This document shows positions 17,301 through 23,903 of a DNA stretch of 64,000 nt, piece by piece; position 1 is the first letter of the stretch, and the number at the start of each line of letters is the position of its first letter. Source of the stretch: Rufibacter radiotolerans (GTDB taxonomy: Bacteria; Bacteroidota; Bacteroidia; Cytophagales; Hymenobacteraceae); NCBI RefSeq assembly GCF_001078055.1, contig NZ_CP010777.1, positions 2,943,001 to 3,007,000 of the forward strand, read 5' to 3'. A model generated the notes under the pieces. The model was given only the letters and a program-made list of their open reading frames with translations. It was not told the DNA's origin and made no database searches. The translations under genes were made by a program, and so were the position numbers.

Positions 17301-17735
17301 AAGAACGCCACCCGTTGTGCTCTTAGCAAATACCCTTGGCACATAAGTGCTACCCATAGAAGCCGGACCTAAGTGAAAGAAGTAATCACCTGTAGCTTGA
17401 GCAGCGCTAAAGTTCACCAGGAAAGAGGTATAAAGCGCGCCGCTGGTATAGGATGTTCCAATTACCTTGTTTACGTCTTGCCCGGTGGTAACTAAATTTA
17501 CCGCCTTACCTACGCCAGAACCAGCTAAATTAAGATAGCTTAATCCAGTTGTGGAAACCTGAATTGGATTAGTGGTTGTGGTACCGGTAAGTGCCCATCC
17601 TGTTTGAGTCACTAATTCTGCCCCGCTTGCATAAGAGAAGTCTTCTTGCAGTGCCTGCCCATAGGCCAAACCACTACTGCCCATTAGGAGGAAGCTAGCC
17701 AGCAGTAAGCCTAGTTTGTGTAAATGTTTTACCAT
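14304..17735 (-). CDS. Large secreted T9SS cargo with endonuclease/exonuclease/phosphatase domain
   Basis: 1143 aa. A signal peptide (1-26, LAYGQA) is followed by an LamG/anchor-like region (30-240). A bacterial Ig-like (Big_5) domain starts at DTTPPTFVSGTPA (about 248-350), then another beta-rich module (about 355-470). A choice-of-anchor-J-type jelly roll spans about 475-640. An EEP-fold nuclease/phosphatase domain covers about 750-1050, with YNVEFF, VEELSEEPAMDQV, IHAKSG, LLGDYND and SDHLPVYA carrying the catalytic Asn, Glu, His and Asp. Residues 1065-1143 form a type A T9SS sorting domain (VTPNPTTGAVTL ... GMYLIKV). It is predicted to be exported and attached at the cell surface or released. 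Confidence 0.9.
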   Translation of the reverse strand: MVKHLHKLGLLLASFLLMGSSGLAYGQALQEDFSYASGAELVTQTGWALTGTTTTNPIQVSTTGLSYLNLAGSGVGKAVNLVTTGQDVNKVIGTSYTSGALYTSFLVNFSAAQATGDYFFHLGPASMGSTYVPRVFAKSTTGGVLLGASISSTSPVYGTEVLVLNQTYLVVLKHNFVTGSSNDVVELFVNPVLGAAEPTTNYVSATAGTDPANLGTIGLRQGTATSAPTLTLDAIKVGTTWGEVIGTSVADTTPPTFVSGTPANAATNVSTDLDLVLTFSEPVVAGTGTVTISSSTESLIRAANDPETVYNGSTVTVRNLALKPNTTYTVTVANTAFKDAAGNFFAGITGSTWTFTTAAVATPSINASVSSLDFSPTAVNKMSAVKSYTVTGASLTSNVTVAVTGPFQIAKGEGATVGTFGTTALTFTPAEITAGANVSVRFMPTGLVASTGTIIHSSTGAQDVMVNLTGTGINPLVQNFNDPNFLTNSGWTQVNVSGPANSWMYTSTGPNSAPGAAVMNGFSDTNTPSNDWLISPAMDLTSMSDFAVLSFYARKFFAGPGLKLFVSTTYNGSGTINAADWTEIEGDFPTATGTWKQSTGINLTPYKSATTYVAFVYQTTAGGSGNTSEWKIDDYKVESVTTSSLIPTTALTFAETAPNAVSASQSFRFTTLGHGNITITAPAGFQVSADNTTFASSIVVPSATAEAGATVYARFAPTAKQLSYTGALAFAGSVGNFTANGPTVSGSSVLRSETFDIATYNVEFFASDIKDGTGEFGPTNDPLQIENVTKVFQKLNMDIIAVEELSEEPAMDQVLAAMPGYAKSISQVYSYSIKPNSSTTPFPAQKVGFIYNTATVRPVGFRVMFEALYRQAVAGTTTLIDDDFWSSGRLPYMGTFDVTVDGITKRIRVIDIHAKSGSSSTDYNRRLADIRVLKDSLDTYYKDHNVILLGDYNDNVFGSINSGGVSSYNSFVTDVEKYKVLTYQLAQSGAYSFPSSNSFLDHITITNELVDDYMPNSITVEDPNAYINSYATTTSDHLPVYARFAFTANDLLGVREEKVASFRVTPNPTTGAVTLQLPAGVSSQGNLSAVVYNLRGEVVGRSTGSTDVLNKQLTKQLGSAAAGMYLIKVQAGDKTYQARIIKN

Positions 17736-18078
17736 AAAAAGTATAAAGTTTAATTGGGATTGAAATACAAGGAGAAAAGAGGTGACTTACTCAACCTACT
17801 TACTTACAAGGGTTAGTGCTTCGTATGCCGTTGACAAAAGTAACCATTCCTTCTCAAGCCAATGTTATTATTAAGTAAATTATTTTCCGGTTTACAGCAA
17901 GGCCTTTCAAGGTATCTTTACTCTACTTTTTCTGTCTAAAAGCCCTTCAATCCATTATTTTTAGCAATACTAATTATTTTGGGAAATTATTTCATAACTA
18001 ATTGATTTTCAGCACATTTAATACATTTAAAAATCCTATAAAATGCAACTCTGGGCCTGGCTTTTCTGTTGGGTATAT
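17736..18078. other. AT-rich divergent intergenic region
   Basis: 343-bp gap between the T9SS cargo gene and the unknown gene at 18079. It holds the cargo promoter (below) and a strongly AT-rich stretch at 17865-18040. No gene or repeat copy is visible. Confidence 0.5.
17835..17862 (-). promoter_or_regulatory. Full Bacteroidota promoter, TTG-N17-TACTTTTG, for the T9SS cargo gene
   Basis: On the minus strand TTG (17862-17860) is followed after 17 nt by TACTTTTG (17842-17835). Both boxes and spacing agree with the Bacteroidota consensus TTG-N17-23-TAnnTTTG. The predicted 5' leader is about 90 nt. Confidence 0.6.
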
Positions 18079-19116
18079 ATGAAGAAGGTACAAGACGAGA
18101 ATGTGATTCCGCTCTTCCAGGAAGAGCAAAAAACGCAGGATTCTGCCTGGAAGAAATCTATTCCGGCGCAGGTTTTCCTTAACTACTTTTTTGCCATTAA
18201 TTACCATATTAACCATAGCTCTGAGGAGGCGGGCCTGAAACACCAGGCCTTCTTCCGGCAGCACAACGCTAATCTGTCTGAGCAGGAATTGCAGGCCCTT
18301 ACCAAGATCCTGCATAACTGCTGGAGCACGGAGTATGCCTTGCGCGCCACCGCCGAATTAGGCGATGAAATGTATTTGCGCAACGCCCTGCACTGGACGT
18401 TCCCGCAGGCGTACTATTCTATTTTTGCGGGGCTGCAAGCGTTTCTGTACACACTGGGCGTGAGAACCAACCATGAGGCCGCCATTAGAAGAGAGGCTGG
18501 AAGACTGGTGGTGAAAAACGCGTACCCCAGAACCATTGGGTTTTATGCGGCCGGGGCCTACAATGATTTCAGTATCCATAGGTTGCCGCTGGCAGGTTAC
18601 AAAGCCAGTCTGCAGATTGCCGGCAAGGAGATTGAGGCACAGGCCCAGATTGGGCAGTTTCTGCGCACCACTCGCAAATTAACCGCCAACACCATTCGGC
18701 AGCAGGTACAGAGCAACCCTACTACGGCCATCAAAAGCAGCAAGACCGGTCAGGTGCTGGATAAATGGTCGACGCAACACTGGCAGCAGATTACCTGGCG
18801 GATGGGGTACACTACCTTGTTTGACCTGTTAAGCCGCCTGCGCATCTCTTCCTCGCAGAAGGAGATTGACCGCTTCGTAGAGGCCGACATTGATTTCAGG
18901 TTGTTCCATGAGTCCTTGCTGGCCATTGTGAGCTACCTGAACGGTATTCATGAAAGCTACGTGGCGCAGGCCCTGGGGCTGGAGAAATACCAGAAAATGG
19001 TAGCCGAGCTGCCTGAGCACCTGCAGCACAGCTTCGTGGAAGCCCGGCTGCACCAACAGGTGGAGCCCAACTTTGACGGCGGCACCCAGCCAATGCACTT
19101 ATCAGCAGCGGCCTAA
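18079..19116 (+). CDS. Unknown protein with a HEPN-like helical segment
   Basis: 345 aa from ATG 18079 (MKKVQDENV); an in-frame ATG at 18043 would add 12 hydrophobic residues. The protein is mostly helical with no signal peptide in the short form. Residues 111-145 (AYYSIFAGLQAFLYTLGV then RTNHEAAIRREAG) resemble the second half of HEPN domains, which carry AYY-x-F-x-A-x-x-LL followed by a short loop and His. The rest is not recognised. It stands alone, with a terminator and palindrome behind it. A HEPN relationship would suggest RNA or nucleotide chemistry, but this rests on a local motif only. Confidence 0.5.
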   Translation: MKKVQDENVIPLFQEEQKTQDSAWKKSIPAQVFLNYFFAINYHINHSSEEAGLKHQAFFRQHNANLSEQELQALTKILHNCWSTEYALRATAELGDEMYLRNALHWTFPQAYYSIFAGLQAFLYTLGVRTNHEAAIRREAGRLVVKNAYPRTIGFYAAGAYNDFSIHRLPLAGYKASLQIAGKEIEAQAQIGQFLRTTRKLTANTIRQQVQSNPTTAIKSSKTGQVLDKWSTQHWQQITWRMGYTTLFDLLSRLRISSSQKEIDRFVEADIDFRLFHESLLAIVSYLNGIHESYVAQALGLEKYQKMVAELPEHLQHSFVEARLHQQVEPNFDGGTQPMHLSAAA

Positions 19117-19129
19117 CCTTACTTATTCT

Positions 19130-19167
19130 AAACAGAAAGAGCCTCCAGTGGAGGCTCTTTCTGTTTT
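19130..19167. terminator. Bidirectional terminator with AAACAGAAAG lower stem
   Basis: AAACAGAAAGAGCCTCCA and its complement pair with a 1-nt centre; the CTTTCTGTTTT tail merges into the next palindrome. Lies between convergent genes. Confidence 0.88.
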
Positions 19168-19197
19168 AAGCCTGTTTTCATGAAAACAGGCTTAAAA
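19162..19197. repeat. Dispersed GTTTT-type palindrome, copy 7
   Basis: A perfect 34-bp palindrome at 19164-19197: TTTTAAGCCTGTTTTCATG and its complement, overlapping the tail of the preceding terminator. Confidence 0.85.
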
Positions 19198-19247
19198 GGT
19201 GTTTGGTCTGGTGAAAGCTTCTGGGCGGCTAAACCGACTGCTTACCG

Positions 19248-19715
19248 TTACTCATGGCTGAAGCTTTCTATTTTCACGCCTTTGGCTCCCGCCTCTTTCA
19301 GGGCTTCTTCGGCGCAAAGCCTGATCTGGTTGAGCTTGAATTCATGGCCCTCAAAGAGGCCTATAATCTCGGGGGCCACCGAATCTGGGTCGGCGGCTTG
19401 CTGCATGTGGCCGGCCTGTTCAATGGTGAAACACATGGCTTTGATCTTTGCCCCCTTTATAAGGACATGGGTGGAATTGAACTTGATCAGGTTCTGCTTG
19501 AGGTAATCCTTCACAAAATCCTCCTCAGAGATATCTGTCTCGGCCAGCCGAAGCACCTCCTGGTAACTGCGTTTGTGCAGAAATTCCTTTAACGTGGGTT
19601 GTATTCCTTTCCGGATATCTGGGTCGCTGATCTGGTGGGCGTAGATCAAGATATTGAAAAGCCACCGGAGGGTACCGTCGTTTTCTTCAAAAACCAAATT
19701 CAATTCACATTTCAT
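19248..19715 (-). CDS. Conserved-looking protein of unknown function
   Basis: 155 aa from ATG 19715 (MKCELNLVFEENDG); upstream in-frame starts add 32 residues that look non-coding. It is soluble, alpha/beta and acidic, with no signal peptide, membrane segment or Cys cluster. Visible features are RWLFNILIYAHQISDP near the N-terminus and EGHEFKLNQIRLCAEEALKEAG near the C-terminus. I do not recognise a family. It is convergent with the HEPN-like gene and stands alone. Confidence 0.55.
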   Translation of the reverse strand: MKCELNLVFEENDGTLRWLFNILIYAHQISDPDIRKGIQPTLKEFLHKRSYQEVLRLAETDISEEDFVKDYLKQNLIKFNSTHVLIKGAKIKAMCFTIEQAGHMQQAADPDSVAPEIIGLFEGHEFKLNQIRLCAEEALKEAGAKGVKIESFSHE

Positions 19716-20088
19716 AGGCAGGAGGTTATTGTTGTCTTTAACGGGTAAATACGGTTTTGGATTAGACGAAAGCCCTGGCCTTGGCCACCCCAGAACCACC
19801 ATAGGGGCCAACCCTCAAACGCAACCACTTAGCCTTCAGGGTTTCTACCGGCTATTTTTCTGGCCAAAAGCCAAGGGCGTTCCTTTTCTGTTTTAGGCCT
19901 ATTTTCCAGAAAATGAGCCTAAAACGGCACATTGTGGCAGCTACACCACCTTGTTACAAGCAAGCACCGTTGCTAGACGGTTAAGGGCTATTTCTCCAAT
20001 CCTGGTATTTCAGAAAGCAATCTCTGTATCTATGGGAATAATTTCCGAAATTCGCGCTTTGATTTAAGAAAACTGAAAGACCGTTTCC
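19716..20088. other. Divergent intergenic region upstream of lysS
   Basis: 373-bp gap holding palindrome copy 8 near its middle and the lysS promoter region. No gene is convincing here. Confidence 0.5.
19890..19925. repeat. Dispersed GTTTT-type palindrome, copy 8
   Basis: GTTTTAGGCCTATTTTCC / AGAAAATGAGCCTAAAAC, near-perfect pairing; it lies in a divergent gap far from any stop codon. Confidence 0.8.
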
Positions 20089-21612
20089 ATGCATTTAAGC
20101 GAACAGGAACTACGCCGGCGCCATGAGCGCGAAGAGCTCCAGAAGATGGGCATCAACCCCTACCCTTCCGAACTTTTTGAAGTCACCGCCCAGGCCAAGG
20201 ATATAAAGGAAAAATACGATCCAGAGCAGAACAATTTCCAGGAAGTAAGCCTGGCAGGCCGCCTCATGAGCCGCCGCGTCATGGGCAAGGCATCCTTTGC
20301 CGAACTCATGGACAGCTCTGGCCGCATCCAGATCTACGTGTCCCGTGATGACATCGCCCCGGGCGAGAACAAGGACCTGTACAACACGGTGTTCAAGAAA
20401 ATGCTGGACATTGGCGACTTCATTGGCGTGAAAGGCTATGTGTTCAAGACCCAGGTAGGCGAAACCTCTGTGCACGTAACGGAACTGACTTTGCTGGCCA
20501 AGTCTCTGAAACCCCTGCCTATTGTGAAGCGTGAGGTAGACGAAAACGGCGTAGAGCACGTGTATGACGCTTTCTCTGACCCAGAGTTGCGCTACCGTCA
20601 GCGGTACGTGGATCTGGTGGTAAACCCGCACGTGAAAGAGGCCTTCATCAAGCGCACCAAGCTGGTGAACACCATGCGCGAGTATTTGAACGAGCGCGAG
20701 TATCTGGAGGTGGAGACCCCTATCCTGCAGCCTTTGTACGGAGGCGCCGCGGCCCGTCCGTTCAAGACGCACCACAACACCCTGGACATGACGCTGTATC
20801 TGCGTATTGCCAATGAGCTGTACCTGAAGCGTCTGATCGTTGGAGGCTTTGACGGCGTTTACGAGTTCTCCAAGGACTTCCGGAACGAAGGCATGAGCCG
20901 TTTCCACAACCCAGAGTTCACGCAGGTGGAACTGTACGTCGCCTACAAAGACTACTACTGGATGATGGACCTGGTAGAGGAGATGGTAGAGCGCGTAGCC
21001 CTGGCATTGCACGGTACTACGGAGGTGCAGGTGGGTGAGAACATCATCAACTTTGCGCGCCCCTGGAAGCGTTTCACCATGTTTGAGGCCATTGAGCACT
21101 TCACCAAGATTGACATCTCTGAGATGGATGAGCCTCAATTGCGTGAGACGGCCACCAGCCTGGGCATCAAACTGGACCCGAACATCGGGAAAGGCAAGAT
21201 CATTGACGAGATCTTCGGGGAGAAATGCGAGGCACAGCTGATCCAGCCAACGTTCATCACCGATTACCCGGTGGAGATGAGCCCGCTGGCCAAGAAGCAC
21301 CGCAGCAAAGAGGGCTTGGTGGAGCGTTTTGAAGCCATCTGCAACGGCAAGGAAATCTGCAACGCCTTCTCTGAGCTCAACGACCCTATTGACCAGCGCG
21401 CCCGCTTTGAGGAGCAACTGGAACTGGGCAAGCGCGGTGACACCGAGGCCATGGTCCTGGACGAAGACTTCCTGCGTGCCCTGGAGTACGGCATGCCACC
21501 AACCGCCGGTCTGGGCATTGGCATTGATCGCCTGAGCATGATCATGACCAACTCCCACTCCATACAAGATGTGCTGTTCTTTCCGCAGATGAAACCAGAG
21601 AACAACGGGTAA
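20089..21612 (+). CDS. lysS: Lysine--tRNA ligase (class II)
   Basis: 507 aa, normal length. An N-terminal OB-fold anticodon-binding domain (about 50-150, [23 protein letters not shown]) is followed by the class II catalytic core. Motif 2 is [20 protein letters not shown], and motif 3 ends with [16 protein letters not shown]. The insertion at residues about 335-385 is normal for Bacteroidota. It charges tRNA-Lys. The complementary strand stays open for 485 codons, which reflects codon bias and is not treated as a gene. Confidence 0.98.
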   Translation: MHLSEQELRRRHEREELQKMGINPYPSELFEVTAQAKDIKEKYDPEQNNFQEVSLAGRLMSRRVMGKASFAELMDSSGRIQIYVSRDDIAPGENKDLYNTVFKKMLDIGDFIGVKGYVFKTQVGETSVHVTELTLLAKSLKPLPIVKREVDENGVEHVYDAFSDPELRYRQRYVDLVVNPHVKEAFIKRTKLVNTMREYLNEREYLEVETPILQPLYGGAAARPFKTHHNTLDMTLYLRIANELYLKRLIVGGFDGVYEFSKDFRNEGMSRFHNPEFTQVELYVAYKDYYWMMDLVEEMVERVALALHGTTEVQVGENIINFARPWKRFTMFEAIEHFTKIDISEMDEPQLRETATSLGIKLDPNIGKGKIIDEIFGEKCEAQLIQPTFITDYPVEMSPLAKKHRSKEGLVERFEAICNGKEICNAFSELNDPIDQRARFEEQLELGKRGDTEAMVLDEDFLRALEYGMPPTAGLGIGIDRLSMIMTNSHSIQDVLFFPQMKPENNG

Positions 21613-21643
21613 TGTGCTAATTTTTTAATGTGCTGATGTGCTA
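21612..21643. repeat. ATGTGCT short repeat tract
   Basis: Three copies of ATGTGCT within 31 bp just after the lysS stop (TAATGTGCTAA, TAATGTGCTGATGTGCTAA). Similar tracts appear near 45221-45253 and 60600-60630. Confidence 0.6.
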
Positions 21644-21660
21644 AGTCGCATTGGTTTTAT

Positions 21661-21704
21661 AAAACAGAAAGGCCGCTCTTATACAAGAGCGGCCTTTCTG
21701 TTTT
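21661..21704 (+). terminator. Perfect 20-bp-stem terminator after lysS with AAACAGAAAG lower stem
   Basis: Arms 21661-21680 and 21685-21704 (AAAACAGAAAGGCCGCTCTT and complement) with a 4-nt loop, then TTACCC. Confidence 0.9.
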
Positions 21705-21735
21705 TACCCTTTTTTCTGCAAAACAGGCTAAAAAC
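21700..21735. repeat. Dispersed GTTTT-type palindrome, copy 9
   Basis: GTTTTTACCCTTTTTTCTG / CAAAACAGGCTAAAAAC, degenerate left arm, overlapping the T tail of the lysS terminator. Confidence 0.6.
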
Positions 21736-21752
21736 AGAAATACTGTAAAAGC

Positions 21753-21784
21753 GAAAAGCCTTCCCATGAAGAGAAGGCTTTTCT
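21753..21784 (-). terminator. Hairpin, possible terminator for the YtxH genes
   Basis: GAAAAGCCTTC / GAAGGCTTTTC stem with an 8-10 nt loop and T-rich flanks. It lies about 240 bp beyond the YtxH stop, so the link to that gene is uncertain. Confidence 0.5.
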
Positions 21785-22026
21785 GTATTGGTCAAATGGT
21801 TTTTATTGCTACTGTTTGATGTGGCTTTCGCCTGTATACTAAGAACTTGAGGTATCCCTTAAAAACTAAATCTAAATCGATCGCTATTCTTAAGTTTTAA
21901 CTTCAAGTTGGTTTCCTAGCGTTTACTTCATCGCTTTTCGCTTATTACTATTTAACCAATCATGCTTTCTTACTTTAACGGCTCTGCCTAGGCAAAGTTT
22001 CAAAGTAAGGGAGGAATTTGCAAGGA

Positions 22027-22419
22027 CTAAGCGCCGGCTGAAGAACCTTCTCCGCCTTTGCCGCCTCTACCAGCATTTCCACCGCCTGCGTTTCCGCCAG
22101 TAGCTTCCACATTGCCGCCGGTTGGGTTGTTTTCCAGATGAGAGGTAGCCTTGGTGTTAGAACCAGTATTTACCACATCTGCGTCACCGCTTCCGCCTTT
22201 TTTACCCAGCATAGAAGTTGCAGTGGCACTAAGGGCCTGCAGTTGCTCCATACCTGCCTGTAATTTAGATTCCAGGTCCTGGCCTAATTTAGAGGCTGAT
22301 TTTTTCAAGCTGCCACGAGTGGCTTCTCCGGTTTCTGGGGCCATTAAAATACCCGCTACCACACCGGCGCTGGCTCCTGCCAATAATGCCAGAATGATTT
22401 TTCCGCTATTGTCTTTCAT
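22027..22419 (-). CDS. YtxH domain-containing protein
   Basis: 130 aa. The N-terminus KIILALLAGASAGVVAGILMAPETGEATR (residues 7-35) is the YtxH signature: a Gly/Ala-rich membrane helix followed by LMAPETG. An amphipathic helix (SLKKSASKLGQDLESKL) and a disordered tail rich in Gly, Asn and Ala follow. YtxH proteins are general-stress, membrane-anchored proteins of unclear mechanism. A shorter paralogue lies 141 bp upstream on the same strand. Confidence 0.85.
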   Translation of the reverse strand: MKDNSGKIILALLAGASAGVVAGILMAPETGEATRGSLKKSASKLGQDLESKLQAGMEQLQALSATATSMLGKKGGSGDADVVNTGSNTKATSHLENNPTGGNVEATGGNAGGGNAGRGGKGGEGSSAGA

Positions 22420-22560
22420 GAGTTCTATTTTGTTTAATGTGATTAAATCTGAGTGGGTTTACGGAACAACCAGGTTGCCAAAACCCACGCTAACTGTTAA
22501 CGGAAACAAGTCTATTTAGTTATAAATACGGACTCGGTTCCTTTACCTAAATCTCAGGTA

Positions 22561-22854
22561 TTAGCTTCTCGCGTTAGCTTCATCAGCGGTAGCGCCGGTA
22601 GAGGCATCTGCTCCTACTGAAGTGGTGGTCGCATCGCTGCCTTCAGAACCGCCTAAAAGGCTGGCCAGACCGCCAAATTTCTCAATATAGGCACCAATCT
22701 GCCCGTTCACGCCTTCGGCCACCTGGCCGGCAATCTTCATCAGGTTCTCACGGGAGTCTTTACCATTGCTGGGGGCCATTAAGATACCAACTACTACACC
22801 GGCAGCAGCACCGGCGGCGGCAGCTAATAAAACTTTAGAATTGTCATTTTTCAT
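22561..22854 (-). CDS. YtxH-like protein (short paralogue)
   Basis: 97 aa. KVLLAAAAGAAAGVVVGILMAPSNGKDSR (residues 7-35) aligns with the neighbouring YtxH protein and keeps the LMAP motif. The helical middle and the Thr/Ala/Ser/Asp-rich disordered tail are shorter. Tandem YtxH paralogues suggest a local duplication. The upstream gap (22855-23109) contains an AT-rich imperfect palindrome around 22945-22973 that could be a control site. Confidence 0.75.
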   Translation of the reverse strand: MKNDNSKVLLAAAAGAAAGVVVGILMAPSNGKDSRENLMKIAGQVAEGVNGQIGAYIEKFGGLASLLGGSEGSDATTTSVGADASTGATADEANARS

Positions 22855-23109
22855 AGTATTGTAGAATAAAGGTTAATAGTACGTGTAGGGCACAGAGAAA
22901 GGGTTCCCGGTCAGGACCCCGCTTTTCTCCAGGCAATATGCTAAACAATAAATATATATTGTAACATATATTTATGCGGTTTACGGTTTCCCTTCCCTTT
23001 AGGTTAAGGGTTTTGCCGTGTTTTAGAAAATATGCTTAAAAAACGTAAAATTGGGTAGATGCGCCGCCCACCAGTTTGCGTATATACATGATCCCAGAAC
23101 CCTACCACT

Positions 23110-23358
23110 ATGAAAAAATCATTTCTCTTCTCTGCCGTGCTGTTGGCGGCGCTGCCTTTCAGTTGCAAAACCAGTAGCAGCAGCCAAGTGGCCTGCATTG
23201 ACCCGGCCAAGATTGACAAAGAAAGAGCCTGCATCATGATCTATGACCCCGTGTGCGGCTGCGACGGAAAAACCTACAGCAATTCCTGCATAGCCGAAAT
23301 AAGCGGCTTGACCTCATTCACCAAAGGCGAATGCCCACCCAAAGGCACCAATCAATAA
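23110..23358 (+). CDS. Kazal-type protease-inhibitor domain lipoprotein
   Basis: 82 aa. A lipoprotein signal peptide (MKKSFLFSAVLLAALPFSC, lipid Cys at 19) is followed by a short Ser-rich spacer and one Kazal domain with six cysteines: AC, RACIM, PVCGCDGKTY, NSC, GEC. The core CGCDGKTYSN is diagnostic of Kazal domains, which usually inhibit serine proteases by an exposed loop just after the second Cys. The next gene, a cupin, starts 4 bp after the stop, so they form an operon. Its target protease is unknown. Confidence 0.88.
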   Translation: MKKSFLFSAVLLAALPFSCKTSSSSQVACIDPAKIDKERACIMIYDPVCGCDGKTYSNSCIAEISGLTSFTKGECPPKGTNQ

Positions 23359-23362
23359 AACT

Positions 23363-23752
23363 ATGAGCGAAAAAAAATACATCCTGCAGACCAACCCCTT
23401 CCGGGTACCCACCACCGACGGCAAGCTGATTGAAGAGCATTTCGGGCTGGCCAGCACCCACACCAGTGCCTTCAGCGTGGCCCACATGATAGCGCCACCT
23501 AAATGGGGCGAACCGCACCAGACCCCTGAGTTTGACGAGGTCACCATTGTGCTGCGGGGCCGCAAGCAGATAGAGATTGACGGGGAGAACGTAATCCTTT
23601 CCGCCGGCCAGACGCTCCTTATCAAAGCCGGGGCCCGCATTCAGTACTCCAACCCCTTTGATGAGGAATGCGAGTACTGGTCTGTCTGCGTACCAGCCTT
23701 TGACATAGATAGCGTGAACCGCGAGGACAAAGAGTATAAGTTCTGGGCCTAA
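23363..23752 (+). CDS. Single-domain cupin protein
   Basis: 129 aa, cytoplasmic. Cupin motif 1 is around residues 47-70 (WGEPHQTPEFDEVTIVLRG) and motif 2 around 78-95 (ILSAGQTLLIKAGARIQYSNP). Metal ligands in motif 1 are only partly standard: one His is visible (His52) with Glu57 and Glu60, so metal binding is not certain. It is cotranscribed with the Kazal lipoprotein. Substrate unknown; the fold is clear. Confidence 0.8.
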   Translation: MSEKKYILQTNPFRVPTTDGKLIEEHFGLASTHTSAFSVAHMIAPPKWGEPHQTPEFDEVTIVLRGRKQIEIDGENVILSAGQTLLIKAGARIQYSNPFDEECEYWSVCVPAFDIDSVNREDKEYKFWA

Positions 23753-23797
23753 CCCATTCTTGCCTGAGGTAAGAAAGAACCCTGAAACAGTTTTCCT

Positions 23798-23833
23798 GTT
23801 TTGAGCCTGTTTTCCCGAAAACGGCCCTAAAGC
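23798..23833. repeat. Dispersed GTTTT-type palindrome, copy 10
   Basis: GTTTTGAGCCTGTTTTCC / CGAAAACGGCCCTAAAGC, between convergent cupin and recN genes, running directly into the next hairpin. Confidence 0.75.
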
Positions 23834-23871
23834 AGAACATCCCGCCGGAAAGCCCGGCGGGATGTTCTGCT
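23831..23871. terminator. Perfect 18-bp-stem hairpin between cupin and recN
   Basis: Arms 23831-23848 and 23854-23871 (AGCAGAACATCCCGCCGG and complement) with a 5-nt loop. No strong T run, but the convergent location supports a terminator role. Confidence 0.7.
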
Positions 23872-23903
23872 TAATCACCTCTTTATATAATAGAGGAAAT
23901 TGG

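Noticed and set aside
20110..21567. 485-codon open frame antisense to lysS
   Set aside because: It mirrors the strong codon bias of lysS; the translated sequence is His/Leu/Val-rich without domains, and lysS is certain.
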